DNA of 64,000 nucleotides, taken from contig JAEEXJ010000002.1 in NCBI GenBank assembly GCA_016291475.1, positions 1 through 64,000 of the forward strand. Direction: 5' to 3'. Shown in pieces: positions 36,687-45,307 of this stretch; the stretch's first letter is position 1, and each line of letters begins with the position of its first letter. A program made the position numbers and the translations under genes. This DNA is from Lachnospiraceae bacterium (GTDB taxonomy: Bacteria; Bacillota_A; Clostridia; Lachnospirales; Lachnospiraceae). Under the pieces are notes generated by a model. The model ran no database searches. It had not been told where the DNA came from and saw only the letters and a program-made list of their open reading frames with translations.

Positions 36687-37356
36687 ATTCACCAGCTGGG
36701 CCGGACTGGACAGGTTTAAAAACAACAAAAAACAATTCGCATCAAATGTCGTCATGGTAGTATGTGCGGTTTTATGCATGGGTATATCTCTCGGTTTTCT
36801 CCTGGAGACAGACCTCGGAACCGATCCGTATACTTTCATGAATGTAAGCATCGCAGGAAAGATAGGGTGGACTCTCGGTAACTGGCAGCTTACGTTAAAT
36901 GCGGTAATGCTTCTTATCGTCATAATCGTAACCGGAATAAAACTTATCGGACCGGGTTCCATCGCAAACATGGTACTGGTAGGTTATACCGTTGACTTCA
37001 CCAGAATGATCCTCGGTAAGACCTTTGCCGACGGATTCTTCATGGGCCCCGTTGCAAGACCGGTGACATTCATCCTCGGTCTCATCGGATTTTTGATAAG
37101 TGCCGCGGTATATATGAACTCCCGTCTCGGTCTTTCACCTTATGACGGAACGGGCAAAATATTCTGCGATATATTTAAGAAGATTCCTTTTTTCATCACA
37201 AGGATCGTTTTCGATTCCTGCGCCGTCGTGATCGGTTTTCTGTTCGGAGACAGACCGAGAATAGGTACCATACTGATGGCTGTTTTCCTCGGTCCCGCTA
37301 TAACCGCCGTAGGTTCATTCATGGACAGATACATTTTTAAAAAGTCGGAGAAATAA
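36673..37356 (+). CDS. YczE/YitT-type integral membrane protein
   Basis: 227 aa. Five or six membrane segments with the family's repeated glycine motifs LETDLGTDPYTFM and SRLGLSPYDGTGKIF. Function unknown; YczE in B. subtilis affects secondary-metabolite production. It lies between a HAD enzyme and a Wzz-like gene with almost no spacing, so all four genes from 36030 to 39507 are likely one transcript. Confidence 0.8.
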   Translation: MDKSKFTSWAGLDRFKNNKKQFASNVVMVVCAVLCMGISLGFLLETDLGTDPYTFMNVSIAGKIGWTLGNWQLTLNAVMLLIVIIVTGIKLIGPGSIANMVLVGYTVDFTRMILGKTFADGFFMGPVARPVTFILGLIGFLISAAVYMNSRLGLSPYDGTGKIFCDIFKKIPFFITRIVFDSCAVVIGFLFGDRPRIGTILMAVFLGPAITAVGSFMDRYIFKKSEK

Positions 37357-37357
37357 T

Positions 37358-38413
37358 ATGAAACTTTGGGAAATGAGATATGGTGACGAACCTGTAAACG
37401 GAAGATTGTTCCTTCTCAGATTTATCAAAAAAATCCCTCTGATAGCAGGCTGTGCCATAATAGGTGCCGCTCTTGTCTGCGCATGTCATCTTATCTACAG
37501 ACTTTCATCGCCCTATGAATTTCAGGCGGAGACCGACGTCTACCTCGAATACATTCCCGAGGCAGGATCAAACGAGCTTATCTATTTTAACAAATATACA
37601 TGGGAACAAATGTCCAAGGACTCTGCGATCGTTGACGAGATCTTAAAGGCAGATCCGTCACTTGACGAACAGACCGTAAGGGAGTCTTTTCTGGCTACTC
37701 TCAAATCGGATGTCAAGGTTCTCACACTTCAGGTAACAAACCCCGATCCCGACATGTGTACAAGGATCCTTGATGCTGGAGTTGTCGGAATCTCTCAATT
37801 TGCCGAATCACTTCCCGAAATACTATCCGTAAAAGAGATCGGAGGAACTTCAGAGCCCGTTCTTCTCCCTCCCGATGTAAGAGCAGTAAGGGCCATCATT
37901 CTCGGTGCGATCATCGGATTGTTCATATCGGGACTTGCCGTTTGGGTCATGATCATATCGGACGACCGCATCATTCTTCCCGAAACCATCGAAAAGAGAT
38001 ACCACCTTCCTTCCGCAGGATGTTTAAGTGCAAAGAATCTCAATGAGACTCTGGAAGATCTTGCCGGCGAAGGCGGATTCATCGCCGCGTCCACTCTTCC
38101 TTCCGACAGATTCAATGCGATCATCGACAAACTCATTTCCATAGGTTCCAATGTTGAGGGAAAAACCCTTAACCTTTCGGATACCGAAAAGCCCGGCCTT
38201 TTAAACGAGGTCAAAAATGCGGATCATCCCATCGTATATATCTTCTCTTCCAAGAGCCATACCGGCGGAGATGAAAGAGCATTATCCTTCTTAAGCAAGT
38301 GCGGTAAAGAACCCATGTGTGCGGTTCTTGCAGATACCGACGATACACTTATCAGAGCATATTACATCGGCAAAAAATCCAGATTTGCCGAGGAAAGCAA
38401 AAACACTAAATGA
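37358..38413 (+). CDS. Wzz-like polysaccharide chain-length/co-polymerase protein
   Basis: 351 aa. Two membrane segments (about 27-46 and 181-204) enclose an extracellular domain of about 130 residues; the second is preceded by a proline-rich LLPPDVRAVRA as in Wzz/CapA proteins. The cytoplasmic tail (about 210-345) follows the course of the tyrosine-kinase domain fused to Wzz in some systems but lacks a Walker A motif. Its stop overlaps the EpsG-like gene by 4 bp. Confidence 0.65.
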   Translation: MKLWEMRYGDEPVNGRLFLLRFIKKIPLIAGCAIIGAALVCACHLIYRLSSPYEFQAETDVYLEYIPEAGSNELIYFNKYTWEQMSKDSAIVDEILKADPSLDEQTVRESFLATLKSDVKVLTLQVTNPDPDMCTRILDAGVVGISQFAESLPEILSVKEIGGTSEPVLLPPDVRAVRAIILGAIIGLFISGLAVWVMIISDDRIILPETIEKRYHLPSAGCLSAKNLNETLEDLAGEGGFIAASTLPSDRFNAIIDKLISIGSNVEGKTLNLSDTEKPGLLNEVKNADHPIVYIFSSKSHTGGDERALSFLSKCGKEPMCAVLADTDDTLIRAYYIGKKSRFAEESKNTK

Positions 38414-39507
38414 TAACCTACGGATTATTTCTGTATATAGCTCTTACCGCAGCGGTGGTCTTCATCTCAATGGGGGTGGATACCGTCAGTGCCCGTTCGC
38501 TCTCCGGCTCTGTTTACCCGGCAAAATTAGTCCTCAGAAACAGAATACTTGCCGCAGGTGTATTTATCCTTTTGTCCGCGGTTTCGGTCTGCAGGATCGC
38601 GGTAGGTAATGACTACTGGGTTTACAGGGACAATTTCAATCTCATAGCTCAAAACAGATATGTCAGCTATGAGCCGGGTTTCAGATACATCGTCAAGATC
38701 CTTCAGTATTTTCTGGACTACGATAACTATCTTCCCATCTTCGCATTCTTTTCACTCATCACGGTATTCCTGATGGTAAAAGCGATCTACGATCAGAGTG
38801 ACTGGTTTGTTTTTTCCGTATTCATATTCATGACAGCGGGTTACTATTTCGGAAGTCTTAACAATGTCAGATATTATCTGGCTCTTTCCGCCGCCATGTT
38901 TTCAATGAAATATGTCCTGGAAAAAGATTACGTAAAATTCTTCGCCGTTATCGGTGCCGCGGCGCTCTTTCACAAATCGGTACTGATCGTAATACCTTTA
39001 TATCTTCTCGCCACCGTTAACTGGAACTGGCTGGGGCACACCGTCATAAGCTCATTCTGCGCCACCCTTCTCTTCTTCCCCGGACTCTACAGGAAGATAA
39101 TCTTTTTCTTCTATCCTTTTTATGAAGGGTCGATGTTTGATACGGGACAGACAAGTATCACCAACATCGCAAAGGCTGCCGCAATTTTTATTTTCGCACT
39201 TATATATCGTAAAAAGATCGCAGAAGACAGAAAGCTCAAGTTCGGATTCTATTGCAATCTTTTTGCGCTTCTTTTGTATGTCTTCTGTTCATTCATGCCC
39301 GAAATTTCCAGAATAGGATTCTATCTTAATGTGAGCAATGTGTTCTTTATACCCGCTCTACTCATTAAGATCGAAGATAAAAAAACCAGGACTGCATGGA
39401 CCGTTCTTATCGGTCTTGCTTTCCTTATTCTCTATGCAATGTTTCTCAGAAGTGCGTATAACACCGATATCAGGATACTTCCCTATTACAACTGGATCTT
39501 CCAGTAA
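38410..39507 (+). CDS. EpsG-family polysaccharide polymerase-like membrane protein
   Basis: 365 aa. About ten membrane segments. The short loop GNDYWVYRDNFN and YVSYEPGFRYIVKIL near residues 75-100 are the EpsG signature. EpsG proteins polymerise repeat units of exopolysaccharide in the membrane. With the Wzz-like gene in front it makes a minimal export pair; no glycosyltransferase is close. Confidence 0.82.
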   Translation: MITYGLFLYIALTAAVVFISMGVDTVSARSLSGSVYPAKLVLRNRILAAGVFILLSAVSVCRIAVGNDYWVYRDNFNLIAQNRYVSYEPGFRYIVKILQYFLDYDNYLPIFAFFSLITVFLMVKAIYDQSDWFVFSVFIFMTAGYYFGSLNNVRYYLALSAAMFSMKYVLEKDYVKFFAVIGAAALFHKSVLIVIPLYLLATVNWNWLGHTVISSFCATLLFFPGLYRKIIFFFYPFYEGSMFDTGQTSITNIAKAAAIFIFALIYRKKIAEDRKLKFGFYCNLFALLLYVFCSFMPEISRIGFYLNVSNVFFIPALLIKIEDKKTRTAWTVLIGLAFLILYAMFLRSAYNTDIRILPYYNWIFQ

Positions 39508-39563
39508 GTCTAATTCTTTAACCCTTTTTTAAGTTTCTTTAATGCTTTATTATATTTGTCTTT

Positions 39564-39587
39564 ATCCGCTTTTCATGCGGTTTTTTT
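39564..39587 (+). terminator. Terminator after the EpsG-like gene
   Basis: Short stem CCGC/GCGG (39566-39569 with 39577-39580), plus an A-T pair, followed by seven T. The stem is weak but the T-run is long. Confidence 0.55.
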
Positions 39588-39588
39588 G

Positions 39589-39597
39589 TGCTATAGT
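39589..39597 (+). promoter_or_regulatory. Extended -10 promoter for the lipoprotein gene
   Basis: TGCTATAGT, an extended -10 (TGnTATAGT), about 50 bp before the ATG at 39649. The -35 region is poor, as is common with extended -10 promoters. Confidence 0.5.
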
Positions 39598-39648
39598 CTT
39601 CTCGTAACAAAATCCGTGACATACTTTGCGGAAGATTGTGAGGTTATT

Positions 39649-41607
39649 ATGAAGAGACGATTAGTCAGGTTAATGCTTATCGGAATTACTGCCATCGCTC
39701 TTACGGGATGCAGTAATCTCAACGAAGTTATACCGCCGTCAAATGACGAGCTTATTGAAGAAAACGAAGATACGGAAGACACAGATAAGGAAGATTCGGA
39801 TAATGAAGATGATAACTCGGTGTCCTCAGAAGGAGTAGCACGCGGAAATGATAGCTACGTACTGGCAAGGTTTCCTATGGCAGATTCCTTCTACGTGTAT
39901 GATTCGGAAACAGATTCTTTACGCGGGATAAACCGTTACGAGATGGCGGAAAAAACACCGAATGCCAATCCGGATATTTACCGCTTATACAATGAATATG
40001 ATTATTACAGAAGTTCCCTTATCGGTGAAGGCGACGGATTCTTTTTTTTCCAGGATAGCGTCGCATTTGAAGAAGGCGGAAATTCCCAGTCCATCGTGTA
40101 TGCCGTCAAAGAAGATGATTACAAGATCTACGATGTATGGAGAAACAACGGAGACGGTTTTATCCAGGGATGCGAGTTTTATAACGGATACATATACATC
40201 GATTACAATATCGGATACGATGAAAATTACACATCACTCGGAGAAGATGTTGTTTGTTTCAAATATGACCGCATAACCGATTCTTTTACGGAAGGCGAAG
40301 TTAATGATGGTCTTAAAAAGATCATTCGGGCAGCCGGCGATATCGGAGCACACATTAGAAGAAGCGGAAATTTCTGTAACGCTCATGTCTTTGATGAATG
40401 CGGATATCTGCCTGCGGTAAAGGACGGAGAACTTATTCTGATTGATTCTGATGGAGTTACCAAAAACATTCCGGGATTGGAAGAGGGATACAACGCTTAT
40501 TATGATGAATCCAATATATTTACCATTTTGGTGGATTATGAAACGGGAACAGGAACCGTCTGTGTCTACGACATCAAAAGAGATGAGATAAAGGAGATTA
40601 CCGGAGATTACACGGCAGACCGGCTGCTTGGCAAGAACGGCACAAAATATTACTACAGTCGTACGGACAGCCCGGAATACGGTATAAAGCATAATTACAT
40701 ATATGAGTATGATTCGGAAAGCGGAAACAACAGACTGCTGTACGATGTAAAGTTTGCCCCCGGTTCCGACATTTTTCCGGGAGTTGAAGGCTTTACGCTG
40801 ACCGATTCCTTCATCTACTACGTGGGCTTTGACAGCGGAAGTATTTTCTGGGTCCCCGTAAAGATCGACGATCCTTCCAAGGAATATCCCAGGATCGATC
40901 TTGGTTCCGAAGAATTGTTTAACTATGGAACCATAGAATACCTGTCAAACACCTATGAGTGCCCCGATTGCAATACGGATCTTGTCTGCACCTATGTCGA
41001 ATATCCTGTTTTGAACGAATATCCTTCATACAATATCGATAAGATCAATGAATATATGAAGGGCGTCGCACAGAGTTTTATCGATGCGAATATAAAAGAT
41101 GTATATGAGGACAGTTCCTGTGAAGATCACAGTGAACATCCCTCCTGGTACAGGATAACGGATGATTATTATATGTCCGCAATCAACAGGATCTGTGATA
41201 ATTATCTAACCATTGATATGTCCGGATACTGGTACGGCGGAGGTGCTCACGGAATGCCATCAAGGCTCCAGTACATGTTCGACCTTACCACCGGAGAACT
41301 AAAAACCCTTTCGGATTTCTATGCCGGTTCGGAAGATGATTTCAAAGCTCTCGTAGCAGAAAAGACCAAGGAACATTTCCTGAGCTGCATTGAAAAAGAT
41401 GATTACGGAACACCTTATTTTGCAGGTGATGCAGAAACCGTTTATGCACAGGCATATGAAAACGTATCACTCACTTCCGGTACGATAGAATTCACCGATG
41501 AAGGTATCATATATTACTATCCTCCCTATGAGATGGGACCTTATGCTTCAGGATTCATCGATATAAAAATTTCCTATGATGAACTCCTGGGAAGAAATTC
41601 GCTTTAA
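39649..41607 (+). CDS. Large lipoprotein with C-terminal DUF3298-type domain
   Basis: 652 aa. Signal peptide with lipobox ALTGC (about 17-21), a strongly acidic Glu/Asp linker (to about 60), a long middle region of repeated beta strands with Tyr/Gly-rich turns like a DUF5050-type propeller, and a C-terminal domain with WYGGGAHGMP and YYYPPYEMGPYASG, the pattern of DUF3298 as in RsiV. The start at 39649 is set by the signal peptide and GTGAGG upstream; an earlier in-frame ATG at 39556 would add 31 residues with no signal features. Surface protein of unknown role. Confidence 0.8.
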   Translation: MKRRLVRLMLIGITAIALTGCSNLNEVIPPSNDELIEENEDTEDTDKEDSDNEDDNSVSSEGVARGNDSYVLARFPMADSFYVYDSETDSLRGINRYEMAEKTPNANPDIYRLYNEYDYYRSSLIGEGDGFFFFQDSVAFEEGGNSQSIVYAVKEDDYKIYDVWRNNGDGFIQGCEFYNGYIYIDYNIGYDENYTSLGEDVVCFKYDRITDSFTEGEVNDGLKKIIRAAGDIGAHIRRSGNFCNAHVFDECGYLPAVKDGELILIDSDGVTKNIPGLEEGYNAYYDESNIFTILVDYETGTGTVCVYDIKRDEIKEITGDYTADRLLGKNGTKYYYSRTDSPEYGIKHNYIYEYDSESGNNRLLYDVKFAPGSDIFPGVEGFTLTDSFIYYVGFDSGSIFWVPVKIDDPSKEYPRIDLGSEELFNYGTIEYLSNTYECPDCNTDLVCTYVEYPVLNEYPSYNIDKINEYMKGVAQSFIDANIKDVYEDSSCEDHSEHPSWYRITDDYYMSAINRICDNYLTIDMSGYWYGGGAHGMPSRLQYMFDLTTGELKTLSDFYAGSEDDFKALVAEKTKEHFLSCIEKDDYGTPYFAGDAETVYAQAYENVSLTSGTIEFTDEGIIYYYPPYEMGPYASGFIDIKISYDELLGRNSL

Positions 41608-41681
41608 GGGTATCCTTTCCACCCCCCTCGGGAACGGATATCTCTTAAGTCTTCCGGCTTTCCACGGAAGACCCATATACA

Positions 41682-41709
41682 AAAAGGACTGCCTCACGGC
41701 AGTCCTTTT
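41682..41709. terminator. Bidirectional terminator
   Basis: A 12-bp stem, AAAAGGACTGCC with GGCAGTCCTTTT, and loop TCAC lie between convergent genes. A second hairpin, GTCTTCCG/CGGAAGAC at 41649-41672, precedes it and has no T-run. Confidence 0.88.
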
Positions 41710-41718
41710 ATTTTGCAA

Positions 41719-42168
41719 TTATCCTTCGCAGATCACTGTCTCCATTATATCGTAATGAAGCTTTGTATAACCGCATTTTTTGTAAGTCTCTATAGCACGT
41801 TCATTCTCAGGTTCAACCTCAAGTTTGAACCTGACTATCCCGGGATACATGGAAGGAAGCGTTTCAAAAAACTGTTTCGATATTCCGCGTCTTCTGAAAT
41901 CTTCTTTAACATACAGATCCTCGATCCATGCGCAGATCCCGCCATACTCTGTTGTAAAGCTCTTTGAGACCATGGAGTATCCCGCTATCATGCCGTCTTC
42001 CATAAATACATATCCGTCAAGATACGGGCAATCTCCGATGCAGGCTTCAATATCATTCTTAAGCACATTATCGGATGATGTATGGAGAACCGCGGGAGAA
42101 TCATAGAAGACTCTCATCATCTCAAACACTTCATCGAAATGCGATCTATCCATCTTAACTATTTCCAT
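41719..42168 (-). CDS. GNAT-family N-acetyltransferase
   Basis: 149 aa. Acetyl-CoA binding motif VKEDFRRRGISKQFFE (about 88-103) and the downstream LEVEPENERAIETYKKCGY. The target amine is unknown. It is the last gene of the CPBP-membrane protein-XRE operon, 6 nt after the XRE gene, and ends at the terminator at 41682. Confidence 0.88.
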   Translation of the reverse strand: MEIVKMDRSHFDEVFEMMRVFYDSPAVLHTSSDNVLKNDIEACIGDCPYLDGYVFMEDGMIAGYSMVSKSFTTEYGGICAWIEDLYVKEDFRRRGISKQFFETLPSMYPGIVRFKLEVEPENERAIETYKKCGYTKLHYDIMETVICEG

Positions 42169-42174
42169 AGCGTT

Positions 42175-42369
42175 TTATTCCTCCCAAAACAGTTCATCAA
42201 GAGTCTTTCCGAGTATCTTGCATATGCTGCGGCATAAATTGATCGTAGGATTGTAATCACCTTTTTCGATGGCATTGATGGTCTGTCTGGATACTCCCAC
42301 TTTATCAGCCAGGTCCTGTTGGGACATATCAAGCGCCGCTCTCGCAGCTTTCAGTTTCAGATTCTTCAT
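42175..42369 (-). CDS. Small XRE-family (Cro/CI) regulator
   Basis: 64 aa, essentially one helix-turn-helix: MSQQDLADKVGVSRQTINAI with the following KGDYNPTINL and DELFWEE. Such 65-residue regulators usually sit beside a membrane protein they control. It is 3 nt after the membrane protein gene and likely binds near the operon promoter at 45227-45301. Confidence 0.93.
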   Translation of the reverse strand: MKNLKLKAARAALDMSQQDLADKVGVSRQTINAIEKGDYNPTINLCRSICKILGKTLDELFWEE

Positions 42370-42372
42370 CGG

Positions 42373-43467
42373 TTATTCCTCCTCATCTTCGGATGATTCG
42401 GACTTCCGATTGAAATATCTTTTTATGAAAATGGCCGCGAAAATGATCAAAAATGCTACAACGCAATAAACATTCAGTATCCTTATGGTCGGTACACCGT
42501 TTTGGATTATTGTTCCGGATAAATAATTGATGATGCATATTATCAGGTTCATCAAAAATATAACCGCAAACATTATAAACTTATCCTTACCGGTGCGATT
42601 GACGGCAAAATAACTTTCATGCCATATGCAATATACCGCATAAACGATTATACCTATAAAAAGTGCTCCGCCGTAAAAGGCAAAAGAAGGCACCAGCCCC
42701 ATGCTATCGAAACAGATCATAATACCGATCTCTATAAGCAGTGTAAAAAATCCGAGTTTGAATCCCTTACCCTGTTCAAATATCTGACGTTCATCGTATT
42801 TGTCACGAACGTCTCCTCCGTGCATGATCAGAGCCTCACGGCAGACAAGGACGAGCACTAAGGAGAGCACCAGTACCAGTCCGATTATCATCGCATTATT
42901 TCCTGAGATAACTGCATCCGGTTCATAGGCAAATTCATATTCCATTACCTGCTCGGAATTTTCGGGGAAAGAGTCGAACAATGTATCGTTTGCTATAGTC
43001 TCCGCTTCTTTCCTGCTAAGAAAGTTTTCGGAAGCATATTCAAAGAACTCATCCCTGTCCGTGTACACGATAAAACCGGCATTATAATCTCCTTCTTCAA
43101 GGTAGATCTTAGTATCCAGATAAACTGCTGTCTGCACGGATGAATAGCGCACTGCACCCTTTGAATCCGTTACAAGTATAGTCGTAATGAATCCGAGATC
43201 ATCTGTACCAACGCTTCCCACATCTTCCTTCGATACTCCTTCGGGAAGTAAGGAAAACTTCAGGATGTAATTGCCGGCTGTATCAACCGAAAAAGCCGTA
43301 AAGCTCTCCGGCTCCGCTACAGCGCCGTCAATTACCCGGACGGTCTTAGAATATTTGATGTGTCCTTCATCCGAATCTCCGGTGCCCATTAACACAGCTC
43401 CGAAAACAAGTATCAGGATAACCAGAAGAACCAGATAAACAAAAAATTTTAATCGAGATTTCTTCAT
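42373..43467 (-). CDS. Membrane protein with extracellular sensor-like domain
   Basis: 364 aa. N-terminal anchor helix (about 9-28), extracellular domain (about 30-190), then five or six membrane segments (about 192-350) and an acidic tail. The loop KYDERQIFEQGKG after the second helix is typical of the membrane proteins that accompany small XRE regulators. The extracellular part parallels that of the CPBP protein next door (see findings). Function unknown. Confidence 0.75.
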   Translation of the reverse strand: MKKSRLKFFVYLVLLVILILVFGAVLMGTGDSDEGHIKYSKTVRVIDGAVAEPESFTAFSVDTAGNYILKFSLLPEGVSKEDVGSVGTDDLGFITTILVTDSKGAVRYSSVQTAVYLDTKIYLEEGDYNAGFIVYTDRDEFFEYASENFLSRKEAETIANDTLFDSFPENSEQVMEYEFAYEPDAVISGNNAMIIGLVLVLSLVLVLVCREALIMHGGDVRDKYDERQIFEQGKGFKLGFFTLLIEIGIMICFDSMGLVPSFAFYGGALFIGIIVYAVYCIWHESYFAVNRTGKDKFIMFAVIFLMNLIICIINYLSGTIIQNGVPTIRILNVYCVVAFLIIFAAIFIKRYFNRKSESSEDEEE

Positions 43468-43482
43468 AATCTATCTCCGACA

Positions 43483-45207
43483 TCAGATATAACTCATCAG
43501 GAAAAGTCCGACACACATGAGTATAAATGCCCATGTATACTTCGCGCCGAAAAATGCAGCGGCAGGTTTTATCGCAGGTTTTACAACAGGTGCCTGATCA
43601 GGTGTAAACTCCGCAGCCTGCTGAAGAGTTCCGTCATAAGGATAAGGAGCGGCATAGCCTCCCCACTGTGCGTTCTGCATTTCACCGCCCTGAGAAAAAT
43701 CCTGAGGCATGGGAACAGATGCGGTATTTTCCGTAACCTTTAATTTGCCGATGCATGCAAATACTATAAAGATTATCAAACCCGCAACCGCAGCAAGCAG
43801 GATAAACATAAGCCATATCATAAGTCCTATAAAGTAAGGATCTGTCATTGTCTGTAATGCCATCTCCTCGGTGATCTCTCCCGTAAGAAGAGCACCGTCA
43901 ACTGCATGAGTGATAAGGAATGTTGTTACGGCAGATGTACCGCAATTGATCATCATGTGAAGTCCGATGGTCAGATATATCTTACCGGTCTTCAGATATA
44001 AAACGGCCCAAAGGCCACCTACCAATGCGGCAAAAAAGAACTGCTGGAAATTGCCGTGGAACAATCCGAAGAAAAGACCGGATGCTAGTACGGATATAAG
44101 AGCACCGTATTTATTCAGACGATCGATCAGTACTTTTCTGAATATCAATTCCTCAAATATCGGAGCAAGAATACCTACGGTAAGTATTCTGGGGAACGGA
44201 TTGGAGTTATACAAAAGATCGGCAAGCGATGAAGTATCCGCCTGAGACGACGAGAAAATAAGGTGTAATACCATTCCTATTATGGCGCCGACAAAGATCA
44301 GCCCTATAGTCATCAGTGCATAAAGCAGATACATACCGAATCCGATACTGCGCTTTTCAATCCTGTTAACCGGGATTTTCCTGCACAGCATCAGGATAAG
44401 AGGAAAACCGATAACATCCACCGAAAGGATGATCAGGAAAAAACTGAGATTTGTTCTGAGTTCATCGGAAATATCCGTAGGCAGAAATCTGACCGCATAT
44501 GCCAAAACCACCTGAGCGAGGGTAACAACAAGGCCGAAGATCGTGTATCTTACTGCTACGTTGTTCATTCTGCCTTTGATGATATCGTCGTCTTTTTTAT
44601 CAGAGATCATAAGCATGATAAGAAGAGCGATTTCCAAAAGTCCGAGAACAACGGCAACACCCATCATCCAAAGCGGCGCCGAAGCAGAAGCGGTTATATC
44701 AATGGAAAACTCAAATACCGAGTCGGCATCTTCATCAAAAGTATCAAAACCGATCTGATCGATATAACTCTCAAGCAGCTTTTCCGAAGAAAACATATCG
44801 TATTCTTCACATAATTCCCTGAAGGTCTCCTCATCTGAAACTAATTGATAGCTTACGTAATATGTCCCCTTCTTCAGATTCAGGACGATATTTTCTTCAC
44901 TGAGCTGAAATCCCGAAACGGTAAATACCGGATCATCATGTTCATCAACGATCCAAAAAAAGGTGATGTAACCCGGCTCCTCCACATCCCAGGAATAGTT
45001 CATGACCACATTGCCATCCTCCTGAACCTCGAATGTAAAATCTTTTCCGTCCGGATTGATCTCTCCGTCTCTCTTCTCCACATCATAGGAGTAGAAGGAA
45101 TTAAGCAATGTGTCACCTTGTCCGGTTTTTCTGAGTGATAGTGTCAGAAAAACAAAAAACGGCAGGATCAGTATCATGAACAGTATGTACAGCAGTTTGT
45201 TTTTCAT
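43483..45207 (-). CDS. CPBP-family intramembrane metalloprotease with extracellular domain
   Basis: 574 aa. Anchor helix (about 5-22), extracellular domain (about 25-185), then about ten membrane segments with the CPBP (Abi) motifs FEELIFRKVL, FFGLFHGNFQQF and IGLHMMINCG, and a Pro/Gln-rich tail ending in another helix. CPBP proteins cleave inside the membrane; bacterial members serve in bacteriocin self-protection or in peptide processing. ATG at 45207 follows GGAGGT; the longer frame upstream lacks a site. First gene of a four-gene operon. Confidence 0.85.
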   Translation of the reverse strand: MKNKLLYILFMILILPFFVFLTLSLRKTGQGDTLLNSFYSYDVEKRDGEINPDGKDFTFEVQEDGNVVMNYSWDVEEPGYITFFWIVDEHDDPVFTVSGFQLSEENIVLNLKKGTYYVSYQLVSDEETFRELCEEYDMFSSEKLLESYIDQIGFDTFDEDADSVFEFSIDITASASAPLWMMGVAVVLGLLEIALLIMLMISDKKDDDIIKGRMNNVAVRYTIFGLVVTLAQVVLAYAVRFLPTDISDELRTNLSFFLIILSVDVIGFPLILMLCRKIPVNRIEKRSIGFGMYLLYALMTIGLIFVGAIIGMVLHLIFSSSQADTSSLADLLYNSNPFPRILTVGILAPIFEELIFRKVLIDRLNKYGALISVLASGLFFGLFHGNFQQFFFAALVGGLWAVLYLKTGKIYLTIGLHMMINCGTSAVTTFLITHAVDGALLTGEITEEMALQTMTDPYFIGLMIWLMFILLAAVAGLIIFIVFACIGKLKVTENTASVPMPQDFSQGGEMQNAQWGGYAAPYPYDGTLQQAAEFTPDQAPVVKPAIKPAAAFFGAKYTWAFILMCVGLFLMSYI

Positions 45208-45226
45208 AAAAACCTCCAATAAAAAA

Positions 45227-45262
45227 AGAATTACCACCCCGCTATAACAGGATAGTAATTCT
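45227..45262. promoter_or_regulatory. Inverted repeat overlapping the CPBP operon start
   Basis: AGAATTAC and GTAATTCT (45227-45234 and 45255-45262) are separated by 20 bp. One arm covers the -10 box and the other lies just after the start point. Read on the minus strand the second arm runs into TTTTTTTA, so it could also be a loose terminator for buk. Confidence 0.45.
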
Positions 45263-45280
45263 CTTTTTACAATTTGTCAA
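45252..45280 (-). promoter_or_regulatory. Promoter of the CPBP-XRE operon
   Basis: Minus strand: consensus TTGACA at 45280-45275, 17-bp spacer, TACTAT at 45257-45252. It starts transcription about 40 nt before the CPBP ATG. Two inverted repeats flank it. Confidence 0.75.
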
Positions 45281-45286
45281 TTATAT

Positions 45287-45301
45287 CTTACATTTTGTAA
45301 G
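45287..45301. promoter_or_regulatory. Inverted repeat upstream of the CPBP promoter
   Basis: CTTACA-TTT-TGTAAG, a perfect 6-bp dyad with a 3-bp centre, 6 bp upstream of the -35 box and just after the buk stop codon. The position suits an operator; there is no T-run, so it is not a terminator. Confidence 0.45.
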
Positions 45302-45307
45302 ACTTAT

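Noticed and set aside
42175..42369. Antitoxin of a toxin-antitoxin pair with the GNAT gene
   Set aside because: GNAT toxins pair with RHH-type antitoxins and are preceded by them with overlap; this XRE protein is of the type that pairs with membrane proteins, and the GNAT has ordinary acetyltransferase features.
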